The translations under genes were made by a program, and so were the position numbers. The notes under the pieces were generated by a model, which worked only from the letters and a program-made list of their open reading frames with translations, did not search any database and was not told the DNA's origin. A stretch of 64,000 nucleotides of DNA from the NCBI GenBank assembly GCA_038380795.1, contig CM076262.1, forward strand, positions 1,642,121 through 1,706,120. Reading direction: 5' to 3'. This DNA is from Pyrocephalus nanus (Eukaryota; Chordata; Aves; Passeriformes; Tyrannidae). This document shows, piece by piece, positions 37,201-48,090 of the stretch (positions are counted from its first letter, which is position 1; each line of letters opens with the position of its first letter).

Positions 37201-39818
37201 TGAAGTTCTTTTAGAGTTGTGTGGAATGTATGAAAGCTGGTATAGAAACATTTGTAATAATATTTTAAGAACTGGCAACACCATAATGAATCTCAGTTGC
37301 ACAAATATTGCTGGTCTGAACTGAAAACTTATAAGCTAGTAAAAAGTAATTCTTACAGGAGCAGTGTTGTATTTTTAGATCTTATTGGCTTATAATAAAA
37401 TCCTCTGTATCCATGTAGAACTTCTTGACACACCTGTGAAATATTGTACATCAGAAGGTCTGACTGCTGGATACTGTGGACAGCAAAAAAGAGAAATTTT
37501 AAGATTTTTGAGAAAGTACTCCCTTGGCATTAAATATCATGCCTTACTTTTTCCCAGGTGTTCCTGTGCTTTTGCCTCCTGCAGCTGCCTATAAACTTCA
37601 CTGCCTTAAAGCCATCTCAGTTTTCTATTTTTGTTGTAAATCTCTTTGTTCAGTAGGAACCTGTAGTGTTCCTTCATTCTGTTAAACATAATAATAAAGA
37701 AAATGAACAGAAGGAACGATAGCAGGAGAGCTGTGACTTGTACCAAGTGAAAGCTGCCCTTCTTTCTGAAGGAGATAAAAAAGGCGGGGCAACATTTGAA
37801 GGACTGGAAGTAGGAAAGAAATAGGAAGAATCAGCAGAGTGAGGATCTCAGAGACACTTCTGTACATTTAAAATAATGAAATGAAAAATTTCACAAGAGA
37901 AACCAGAGACTGAGATAATTTTCAATAAAGTCTGTGTTACTGTTTCACTTCAGTGTAGTCTAATTTCAGTGCATCAACTCCAGTATTTCTTAGATTTCTC
38001 TAAATAATTTCAGTATGCTAAGTTGATAAATATGTTTTAATTTTTGTAGTTGTATTTGTGATGTTAGTTTTCTCCTAACTTATGCTGTTCTGAAACAGTT
38101 CAGCCAGCAGCTCAGTAAACGTGGAAGGGAGCAGGCTGGGGAGGAAGGAGATCGTGAAGGACTGGGCTCAATAAGAGGTAAACTTCAGGGGCAGTAGGAC
38201 TGCACCTGGATTCACCCACAGAGCAGAGGTACTGAGATCTGCTGCAGAGCCATCTTCCAGATAATTCTTGCAGTTCCAGGATTTCAGAGGGTAGATAAAT
38301 AAGGATTTTGTGTAATAGGAGGGATCGTTCAGGATTCTGATAAAATGGAAAAAGGAACTTAGGCTCATTCTTCTGGACAAAATTTCTCTCAAATCATCAT
38401 ATAAGGCATTGGAGTTTTTGTGAATTACTAATGTTATCATATTGAAGTTTAATTTCTATAATGCCTACATTTGCATGAAAAGAAATTTGTGCTCAGAACA
38501 GTATCTTACACTTTTTGGATGTTACATGTTGTATCAAATCCACATCTTCCCACTACCACGGATAGTGCCTTTAATAGTGAACCAACTCAGCTGTCAAGGG
38601 GAGAATATAGGTGCTTCTCTGGAAGAACTGTGGATATTTGCTGTAGGTAAAAAATTGGCATGTGCTTTGATGTGAGTAGGTAGAATCAAAATGGACTGAG
38701 CAAACAGTTGAGTTTGCGAACAGGAAACATGCATCAGCAGCTGGATGTGTGTCTGAGTCTGGACCTGCAGCCTCCTGCAGATTCTTTGGCAATACACAGT
38801 ATGTAGTGTCCGCTGGAGGATCTTATTGCACTTGCCAGGATAGGCTTTTAGCTTGATAATAAATCATTCTCAAAAGCCACTTTTGCCTACAGGAAAGGTG
38901 TTTTATTCAAGGATTGAGTTGGAAAGTCTTTGTAAAAAGTTCTGTGTTCTGAAAACCTTCAAGAGCTTAGTTTCAAGCTTTGAAAGCTTGAACAACTGCT
39001 TTTCAAGTTGTTGATGACAAAATGCTTAGTCATCATTAACTGACCTCTGAGTGTCACCAGTAAAACCTGGCTCTACTACTTTCATAATTTTGTTTTGCCC
39101 ATCTGTTATCCCCTGACATCTTTTGGCCATCATGACTTTGAGGATAACCCTTAGCTTAATGTCTATCTGGGAGTCTCACTTCCAGTTTATTAGCAGAACC
39201 AAATGGTGCTTAGTTCTCCACATATGTGCCAAAATGCCATCTCTTTGCTTAAGCTCCTACTCTTTTACTTTCAGGAGGTGTGAGACCTTTCTTCCAAAAA
39301 CTCATCAAAATGATTTAAGAGTTCTTAGTGTTGAGTGTTTTGGTTTGTAGTAGCCTTTGCTCAGACTAGTGACAAAGTAGTCTTACGTCTCTCTCCCTTT
39401 TTTGCAATTTGCTCTAATACAGGCATAAAGTGAGCGTAAGAGCAGAGTACATACAAATGTATGTAAATCTGTTTGGTAAATCCAGGAATAGTCATTCTGT
39501 GGGACACATGACAGCTCAATAAAATGCTCCTTTTTTCCTTTTATTGTTTTCTGTTTCCTCCCCACCTTTTCTGAGTACATAAACAAACAAGTAACTTATA
39601 AACCCAGCTCTCATTTCCATTGTGTAAATTGGAAGGATGTGTTACACAAATATAGATACTGTTTACTGTGAGACAGATTGAGTAGCACTTTGACTGTAAC
39701 CCTCAAATTGACTTATCTGGGGACCATCGGAAGAAGTGTGAATCTGGGCTTGTTTGGCCCGGGTTGCAGTAGGCGTTGGAGCCAATGGATAGCCAATGGT
39801 CTGACAACATATACTGAA
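34242..39818. other. non-coding stretch, no gene recognised
   Basis: AT-rich DNA with scattered short frames and no domain. A 21-base near-palindrome lies at 38972-38992. The segment 38100-38440 is slightly GC-richer, with a 90-codon minus frame that I do not recognise. Confidence 0.55.
38972..38992. repeat. 10-base inverted repeat around one base
   Basis: ttcaagcttt (38972-38981), G, then aaagcttgaa (38983-38992) form perfect complementary arms with two HindIII-type AAGCTT cores. A second weak inverted pair, aacaact/agttgtt, follows at once (38991-39013). No function is known. Confidence 0.95.
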
Positions 39819-40300
39819 TTACAGAATCACTGAATCAACTAGGTTGAAGAAGACCTCTGAGATCATCAAGTCTACCTTATGACCTAACACCACCTTGTCA
39901 AGTAGACCATGGCACTAAGTGCCACATCCTGTCTTTTCTTAAACACCTCCAGGGATGGTGACTCCACCACCTTCCTGGGCTGCCAATTCCAATGTCCAAT
40001 CATTCTTCCTGTGAAGAACTTCCTCCTGAAGTCCAACCTAAACCTCCACTGTCACAGCTTAAGACTCTGTCCTCTTATCGTATTGCTAGTTGCCTGGGAG
40101 AAGAGACTGGCCCCCTCTGGCTCCAACCTCCCTTAAGGCAGTTGTAGAGAGCCATAAGGTCTCCCCTGAGCCTCCTCTTCTCCAGGCTAAACAACCCCAG
40201 CTCCCTCAGCCTCTCACCACAGGACTTGTGCTCCAGACCCTTCACCAACCTTGTTGTCCTTCTCTGGACAAATACAGGACAGTAGACCCAGCATTTGTGG
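39819..40300 (-). mobile_element. CR1 LINE, 3' part including reverse transcriptase C-terminus
   Basis: The minus-strand 3' tip is seen on the plus strand as acagaatcactgaatcaact, followed by gcactaagtgccacatcc, acacctccagggatggtgac and tccaccaccttcctgggc. Further right, the minus-strand frame 40440-40075 still reads the CR1 C-terminal segment ([20 protein letters not shown], then [19 protein letters not shown]). The region is open over about 70 codons, so this copy is less decayed than most in the window and is probably among the youngest insertions. It is 5'-truncated near 40300 and has no upstream catalytic region. Confidence 0.93.
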
Positions 40301-43300
40301 AGAAGCAAATCTGAGGTAGGTCTTGGGAAAAAAAATGTTCCTTTGCTTGAGAAAACGAGGAGATAACATATGAATGAACTAGAAATAGGTTCATTGTAGA
40401 TATTGAGCTGGAGACAGTCAATATTGGAGTGTAGTTTCACAGGCAGCTGATCTTGTTACAATGTGCTGTTGCTAATTTTTAAGAGAGGGGTTTTCACCTG
40501 GTCCCCTGCCCTCAGCCCACCATTCTCTTCCCTCTTCTCACATATGTGGGCTTGTGGCCTCTCTTGGGCTTGTTCTGGAGCTCAGCAGACCCTTCTGTGG
40601 GTAAACTGAACTCAGCAAAACAGTGGAAAACAAACTTAGCAGAAACCTGAGCATGCTTTCTGCCTTTTTTCTGACTTGTATTGGTTCACAGAGGGATCTG
40701 AGATCGCTGTAGAGTGTACAAGGTAAGCAGTGGGAGCCAGTGGCTGATGTGGAAAGGGAGAGAGAGAAGAGGTGAGGAGTGTTGCTTTTGTGCTAGGAGT
40801 GAGATGCTGAACCCACGAGCTCCATCTTAAGAAACAATCCTGTGAGCACTGATTGACCTAAAAGAATCACCTGCATCACTGTGAGCAGTGTCTTTAAGGA
40901 TGGTGTTCTTTCAAAGCAGTGGTCAGAGTGGGGCTTGCCCACCTGGGAAATCTCTGAATTGAAAAACCTGCTAATAACTGAGTTTGAGACATAAGAAACC
41001 AGATGTTGTGGCTGCTTTCTCAAAGCCTGTGTAGTATTCATGTAGATGCAGGCTGGAGTGCATCTGAAGAAAGGAGCTTCTGTGTAATGTTACTTGGGTA
41101 GCTGAATTTTGTATTTATTAGGAGTATTCATACTTAAAGTATTTTGTGCATATTTTTTTCTGAGGGCCAACCACTTTATTAGTTCCTTCCCAAACCGTAT
41201 TTTTGCTGGTGTGCACATGGTAGCAAGTCATCAGTGTTTCCGACTCAGCATTTCCGCTGTTTCCTGGTGATACACCATATGATACAGCAACACCTTCTTC
41301 GTTACATGCAGTATAATTGCACCCTGTCCCTCTCTATATGCTAAAATTGCATGCTTGTTTTGAGTAGATGGTGCTTTTCCAGAAGTCTATATATGATGCA
41401 CATCACCATGGTATCTGAGCAACTATATTGGTAAGTTGCTAAATTGTCAAAAGATTTGCTAAGTGACTTAAGCATTTCCTTAAATATTATTCATAAACTA
41501 TCAAAAGAAAACTTTGTGCCTTCTACATTTAGGAAGAATTTATTTCTGTCTGATGTAAACAAGTCACACACACGCTCTTATTTTCTCTTTAAATGTCAAG
41601 GTATTTTTCTAAAAAGGAACAGCAGGAGTTTGTTTTTTTAAAAGTGAATTAAGTTGATCAAAATGTTTACTTCTGAGTCTTTACTTTTTGTAGTCTCTTT
41701 ACTTTTTTTGTTACAAAATAGCAAATTAAGTAGATTCTGAAATCAGTAAAAGACTGCAGTTTTGATAGGAGAAGATCAAATGGCTTCAAAGCTCACTCTT
41801 TTCATTGCAGTGATAGCATTGAATTGTTATATTGTTACTTGAGAGTGTAGTTCCAGTGAATAGTGCTGTGTTACAATAAAAGATAAAATAGTAAACAATC
41901 TGCAGTTGGAGAAGACCTTGCTTAAAATTAGTTTATTACTTTAAAATCAAGTCCCCAAATTTTAGAACTTTGGTAACAGCTTATGTTTTTAAATAAAGCT
42001 TCACAGAAGAGCAGATGTTAAGATCTGCTCACCTGCAAATGCCATGCTTATCATGCAAAGAAGGGAGAATTTCTTGAAACACAAAGAAAACCTGTGTTGT
42101 GAGGCATTATAGAGTATATTGGGCTACTGTGTAATGTTGTGGTGAGCTAAAAATCTGCTTGGAAAACTGTTGTTTAGTTTCAGTGATGAGATACTGTTTA
42201 TTAACCTTTCAATAGATACCAGGATTTTTGAGCAGAAAGCAGCATATCCTTATATTGAAGCTTCTTTCTGGTAGGTGCCACTCTGTTGTAAATTTAACTG
42301 ACCCTAGGAGTATTGGTCTTTTAAAGCATATAAGAATAGGATTTATGATTCTGAGTTAATAAAATATGCTGATGCCACTGTAAGCCCTATTTAGATAGAC
42401 AGCAGTAATCTCTGTTGAGCAGTATGAAACTGTCTGTCTCTAAGTACTGGAAAGCTAATAGTTCACAGCAAGGTAGTACCACATCCAGAGATGAGAAAAA
42501 TGTGTCTGAAGTCAGAGGAGTTTTAGCGGCATGGTTTTGTTTTCTTATGTAATTTTGTTCTTTCTCCTGTGCTAATATTGTACATCATGTCAAGTAAACA
42601 AGATAGCCAAACAACACAAAGGAAAAGGTGTTTTTTAAAGTTCGTACAATACCTTATATTTGCTGATTTTAGCACAAGGAACCAGATTCTTCTGAATCTA
42701 CAAGGTGAATCTGAAGTATGTGAAATTGGTAATAAAAGTAGAGTATGCTGTGCATTCATAAGAAAACCCATTCAGTTCAATAATGAGATACATTAAGAAG
42801 GCCAAGTTAACGTCTTGCCACATTGTATGTTTTGTACAGTATAAAAATGCTGGTTTTGAGTTTTTATCTTTCATGAAAGGAGTTGATAGAATTATGTTTG
42901 GAAAGATAACTGTGAATTTGTAATTTTTCTATTGTGTTTGAAATATTTGACATTTAAATACGCGGTTGTATTTACATATGTTGCATTTTCATTACATCTA
43001 ATCCTCTTGAAACTTGGTTGGCAGATGCCTTAAGCAGTTTTGTAAAATTGGGACAGATATAGTATTCTACAACCTTGGAATCTAATTGCAAAAAAGAACA
43101 TTTTATAATTATATTTTTTCCACTTTTTAAGATTCCCACTTTTAAATTTTAAAGGAGAATTGTTGTATATATAAAGAAAAAGGAAATAGACTTTAGTAGG
43201 GAGCTTATATAAAAAAATTTACTAGTTGTAACTTTATTTTATTATAAAATATTAATAATCAATATTTTATGTACTGCAAATGTAAAGACTACCTCTGTGT

Positions 43301-44744
43301 GCTACTTAACAAATCTGTGGGAAGAAAAACATTCTGTGTACAATATGAGACACATATTTTTACAAAAGGCAACACTTTTCAATATTAAGTCTAAATGATT
43401 GTTTTATAATTTGAAAGGAGAGTAGAATAAGAAAGAATTTCTCTGAAAAGTATACTGTTTGTTTTGGCCCACAAATACATCATGTCCATGGGTGCTAGAT
43501 TTTTGTTTTTGTTTTGGGGCTTTAAAAACAAATATCTTCAGCATTTTCCCCCCTCTATTTCCTGGCTTTTAATTTATTCAAATGTTGAAACTTGTAGCTA
43601 AGTATAACGAAAAATGTTTGGTTCTGTATCTGAACTAACTAACTTAGCAGATACTCTTAAGTTCACAGAATTCAATAGTAAACACTGAATTTAGACAGTC
43701 TGAAGTACAGGGGAAAAAAGTAAATCTATGTTCCTCTGTGGACATATCCACCGTAAAACTTGAATTACAATCTGGACTTCAGGATTTTTTTTCCTACTAA
43801 TTAAAAGTTGATTTTTTTCCAAAATCAGATCTCATTACATTTAGAAAAATATCCAGCAATTCCTCCTCTCTTCCAAATAATTTTTTTCTTACAGTCTACT
43901 CTCTCTTGTGATTCATTCTAACACCATCTGGATTTGTCCATTCAAACATCAGGTGCTTCATTAATGCTCCTGAGCTGGGAGAGCCTCTTTCCCTGGCTTC
44001 CCATGCAGAGGAGAGCCACCAGCATTGCTAGGAGCTCTGTATTAGGTAGAGACTACATCCTATGTAGATGTTTAAAGTTAGGTAGGATGAATCTGATTTT
44101 GGTATTGAATAAAGTGAGTAAAAATGGTCCAAGCTTAAATTTTTTGACCAGGCATTTCCAATTTACTATTTGACTTTGCTCCTTGTTAATCCTTTGGTCT
44201 TTGCTTTTTCATCTTGTTTTAGTCTATATAGTTCTCCTGAGGTTCCTATTTTCCCTGACAGAAGTGTAAAAGGTCCTCTAAGTTGCTTACATGATACCTT
44301 TTTGATATTTGTATCCTTACAAACCTTTCACACCTTCTATGTGGTAAGTTGCTGCTTGGTGGCAGCAATTCATTATGAAGTGCCCACTGACTGCATCGAG
44401 CCAGCTTAGTGTTCCTTTCAAAGCTCATCTACCTTTTGAAAGGCACAGAATAGAATTGGAGATTTTGCCTTTAAATTTATTTACTAAATTTGTCTGTATG
44501 TGTGTTTCTCATGTGTTTGCAGTTTGTTTTGGCCACGTTGAGGTCTCAACTCTTGCTCTTCACTGTCTTTGTGGAAGGAGGGAGGATTCCCCTGAATCAT
44601 GGAGGTGTTTTAGAATTGTCCGTGATGAATGTGCATGTTAAGCCAAATATACTTTTTAAGCTAAACCTCAAGACACAATATCTGGTCCCAAAATATGTAA
44701 TTCATTTAAGTACTGCCAAGATAAAGAGCAGTAGGTCACGGAGT
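40301..44744. other. non-coding stretch, no gene recognised
   Basis: Very AT-rich towards 42800-43900. A 10-base AT-only inverted repeat lies at 43244-43270. A short string at about 41400-41418 (catcaccatggtatctgagc) resembles a fragment of an old amniote repeat but is too short to call. The block 42880-43030 looks motif-rich. No coding signal was seen. Confidence 0.55.
43244..43270. repeat. 10-base AT-only inverted repeat, 7-base spacer
   Basis: ataaaatatt (43244-43253) pairs with aatattttat (43261-43270). The pairing is perfect, but base composition makes it a likely chance event in this AT-rich region. Confidence 0.9.
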
Positions 44745-45215
44745 GATAAATGAGCCCTCCGATTCCACAGTGGCTGTGTTGGGATAAGCTGTCCTGTGCT
44801 TCAGGGAGATGGCAGAAGTCTGCCCTTGCCAGCAAGACCTGTAAGGCTTATTTCCACCTTTTACCGATGTCTCTCTCTTGGACATCACCTTGGCAGGGAG
44901 CTGGGCTTCCAGCTTTCTGCCAGGCAGGAGAGGAGAGGTTGCCTAATCCAGTCCTGACCTTCCCTATGGTGCCTGGGTGAGACGAGCATCCCTGCCGTGC
45001 TGGGGCCTCTCTGCCTGCCCGGGATGTGGCACCGGTGGGAGCAGAGGGCAGCAGATAACGAGCAGGTAATTAAATGGCTTAGTAAAAGAAGACACGGAGT
45101 AAATGCCATGTGCTGCTCGTCTTCGATTTTCATAAACACATACATAGGATCCAGTGAATTGGCAAGTAGGATGAACATTATCAGAATTTTGATGCAAACA
45201 CTTAAATAACTAATC
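44745..45215. promoter_or_regulatory. candidate regulatory or conserved block (by look only)
   Basis: A GC-richer part (about 44745-45060, with several CpG such as gtgagacgagc and cgtgctgggg) passes into a motif-rich, repeat-free part (45045-45215, for example gcaggtaattaaatggctta and cataaacacatacatagg). A 70-codon plus frame (44997-45209) spans the join but shows no domain. It could be an enhancer, an unannotated exon or neither. Conservation cannot be judged here. Confidence 0.22.
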
Positions 45216-45428
45216 TGTTTCTAAATGGTTTTTTTTTTAATCTCAAACCTCTTTACATGGCTGAGCTGCACTTTTTTCTAACTTGACTTTGTTTTATAGG
45301 GGAAGTATTTCTTATCAGATTGCTTAAGCTCTGAGCTGTCATGTAAATATGTTCTGTCAAGTATATAATACAGATTTTAAAATTTGTCTAAATATTTATG
45401 CTCTTGAGGGGATCACTGTAACTCTCAA

Positions 45429-45514
45429 CAGACAGTTACAACCTAGCGAGTAAATAAATTGTATTTCTTTTTTTCCAAGCCTGCATTGTTTTTGCAAGAA
45501 ATTGTAACTGTCTG
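45429..45514. repeat. perfect 13-base inverted repeat, 60-base spacer
   Basis: cagacagttacaa (45429-45441) is exactly complementary to ttgtaactgtctg (45502-45514). The spacer holds agcgagtaaataaattg and a T run. A folded RNA would have a 13-pair stem with a large loop. It is too small and too loosely spaced to be called a transposon with terminal repeats, and I see no clear target duplication. Confidence 0.95.
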
Positions 45515-47879
45515 AAAGATACTTGAATATCACAAAATTCTGCAAGATAATTTTTCTGCAAGAAAAAAAGTAATTCCTGTACTTAAGCAGTACCTAAAAA
45601 CTAAAGATCAAAATATGAACTAAATGAATTTATGTGTTCCACCACATATAAAGGTATTATTATAAAATGTTGGAAAGCACATTTTTTGTTATTTTAGATT
45701 TGATTCCAGTATGTTCTTCATGGATTAGTTTTTTCTTATTTTAGTAATTTTTCTGCCTGTATTACATTGGTAGGATCTGTGGTGTTCTGAATCTTTGAAA
45801 AGAAATAATTGAAAGTTCGGTGAAATTCAGTGGAGCAAAGATTGGTAATTTTCATTCATTTCCAGGTAATGAGCTGTATTTTTCCACACTTGTATGAGAA
45901 GGAAAATTATTAATACTGAAGTTTAGAATGTAGTTAGTTTGTAATCAATAAGGGTTACAATAACTTTGATATTAGATACAAGATTGTGGTAATGTTGACC
46001 TCAGAAACTGTTCACCAATAAAAAAAGATCTTGCAGTTTAAATTGGTGGAAGTACATTTTGGATGATAGTCTATATATGTCATAATACATTCTATTTGCC
46101 TTTCTTTTTACTTTGTATGATAATAAAATATATCCAGAGAAAGTAAATCTGTGATTTTAACATCTTTTGACAAGCACATTAGACTGTAGAAAGAGCATCC
46201 AAGTTGGGGCTCGGGGCATATGGTGCTACCTTCTGCTAGCATAGCTCCAGAACAAGTCACTGTGTTCACCAAAGGGTCATATTCAGACTATCAGGTTCCT
46301 TCCACTGGTCTGGGGGAAAAAAAACATATTTCCCCCTCACATGGAAAAATTAGAACATAAACTGCAAATCTCACTTCTCTGGGATACCTTCATTGTGTAG
46401 AGAACACAGAGATGCCATGACATGTTTTGCTGTCAATCAGGTTTTTTTGTCAAGGCATTCAAGAAAGGGTTCAGAGAACTTAAGCTAGACAAAAATAGTG
46501 TTGTTTGAAAATTCACAAGCTGAAAAATGTGTTAGCACTCCTCAAATTAGTCTAAATAGATATTTGTAGCTACATTTTCAATTCTGAAAAGAGATATAAT
46601 GCTATTTCAAAAGAACATATTTATATCTTGATGTGAAATTGTAGAATAATTTCAGATGTATGTACATTCAAAGAATAATTTAAATGCTTGTTTTGTGAAT
46701 AAGTAGCAAGTCCCACAAACTTACTTTTCACATCTTCCTAGATTGTCTTATTTTATTTAGATTTAAAGACTGGTATTTATAATAGATAATCCAAGTGTTG
46801 TGTGTCTTGGGAATTCAACATATGGATGGGGATATGGAAGACATTAGTTATTTGAGATTTGTTGACCAGCTTTTAATTCAGATTGTCATTTTTAACACAC
46901 GGCAGTGCAGATGGTGAAGTTTTGACTGTCCGTCAGAGCCCCAATACCTTAGGGACAGCTGTTGCTGATAAATCATTTTACATGCTTTAGGTCAAGAGTC
47001 GTCAAACCTGTTACAGCACCTGCTTCTACATATGCAAATCTGTTGTTTTGTCATTTCATTAAACAAGGAAGAGTAGTGGTCTCTCTTGGCCGTAAGTAAG
47101 TCTGGAACATAGCCCGTACAAAATGAAATGTAGCAAGTAGACAACTGTGGTTTCTGCAGTATAGCCATGGGATGCTGCTTCTGTTTGGGGGCTTTGTTTC
47201 TGGAAGACTGCCTGTAATTTGGAAGGAGGATAGAAAGACAAGTATATGTTTGGAGGCGAGAAGAAAAGGGAAGGTGTTTGCTGTCATTGACTGTAGGGTA
47301 GTTGTGAAGTTTGACATGCCCAGAAGCCAGCGGGTGCCATGTGGGGCTCCCCTACACTGCATACCTCTGTTTTCATCATCTGGTGAGCCTGCAGCATGAT
47401 TTCCAGGCACTGGAGCATACAACATGTCTACTTCAGTTTGGAGCTGATTGATCCACAGTACAGAACATGCTTATGGGATCTTCCCTTGCTATAGAAGAAC
47501 ATAAATGATTGAAATGCTTTCTTAAGAAAGAAAAGTATCATTTGTTTATGCACTTCAGAGCCCAGCAAAAACATTCCTGTCAAATTGCAGCACAATGTGA
47601 GAGCTGGGGATTTACTGTACAAGGTTATGCCTGGGCTTTGGAAACTTTTAAGATGTTTTTATTTGTTTAATTTATCTGGTGTATATATATAGAGAGAGAG
47701 TTTAAATCATGAGGAGGAAACTTCTTTGTTTATTGCACTTTGCAAGCAGGGCTGTGGCATGTAATAGAAATGGCACTTAGGGATTTTTTTTTAAGCAAAC
47801 TGACAGAAGATTTTATCCTGCACTGCCACAGATTGCTGTGGGGGAGAAAGGGAAATAGTAAAATTATTGAAGAAATGTT
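45515..47879. other. non-coding stretch, no gene recognised
   Basis: AT-rich, no named repeat. The segment 46900-47420 is GC-richer, and its overlapping frames on both strands (such as minus 47051-47425) lack domains. A small TA/GA dinucleotide run lies at 47682-47701. Confidence 0.5.
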
Positions 47880-48090
47880 GCATGCTGTCATTTTAGATTA
47901 TGTTGTTTTGCCATGAAGTTACTGCTAATTTTTTTAAAGACGCTGTAAAATTCCGCTGTTGCAGAAAGTACCACAGTAGCGCTGTCGTCTGTTAATTATT
48001 TCATTCCATGGCTAGTTTGTCAACAGTATATTAATCAAGCCACCAGCAAAAATGCTTTTTGAACATTTTGTGGAGAAAAAAGAATACCCT
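47880..48090. promoter_or_regulatory. candidate conserved non-coding block (by look only)
   Basis: Repeat-free sequence with words typical of developmental enhancers: tgttaattatttcattccat (homeodomain-like), ttgtcaacagtatattaatc and ccaccagcaaaaatgc, plus CpGs that survive in an AT-rich setting (gacgctg, ttccgctg, agcgctgtcgtc). This is an impression from composition only. Confidence 0.25.

Noticed and set aside
41400..41418. catcaccatggtatctgagc, similar to part of an old amniote repeat
   Set aside because: Too short and without collinear neighbours, so it was left uncalled.
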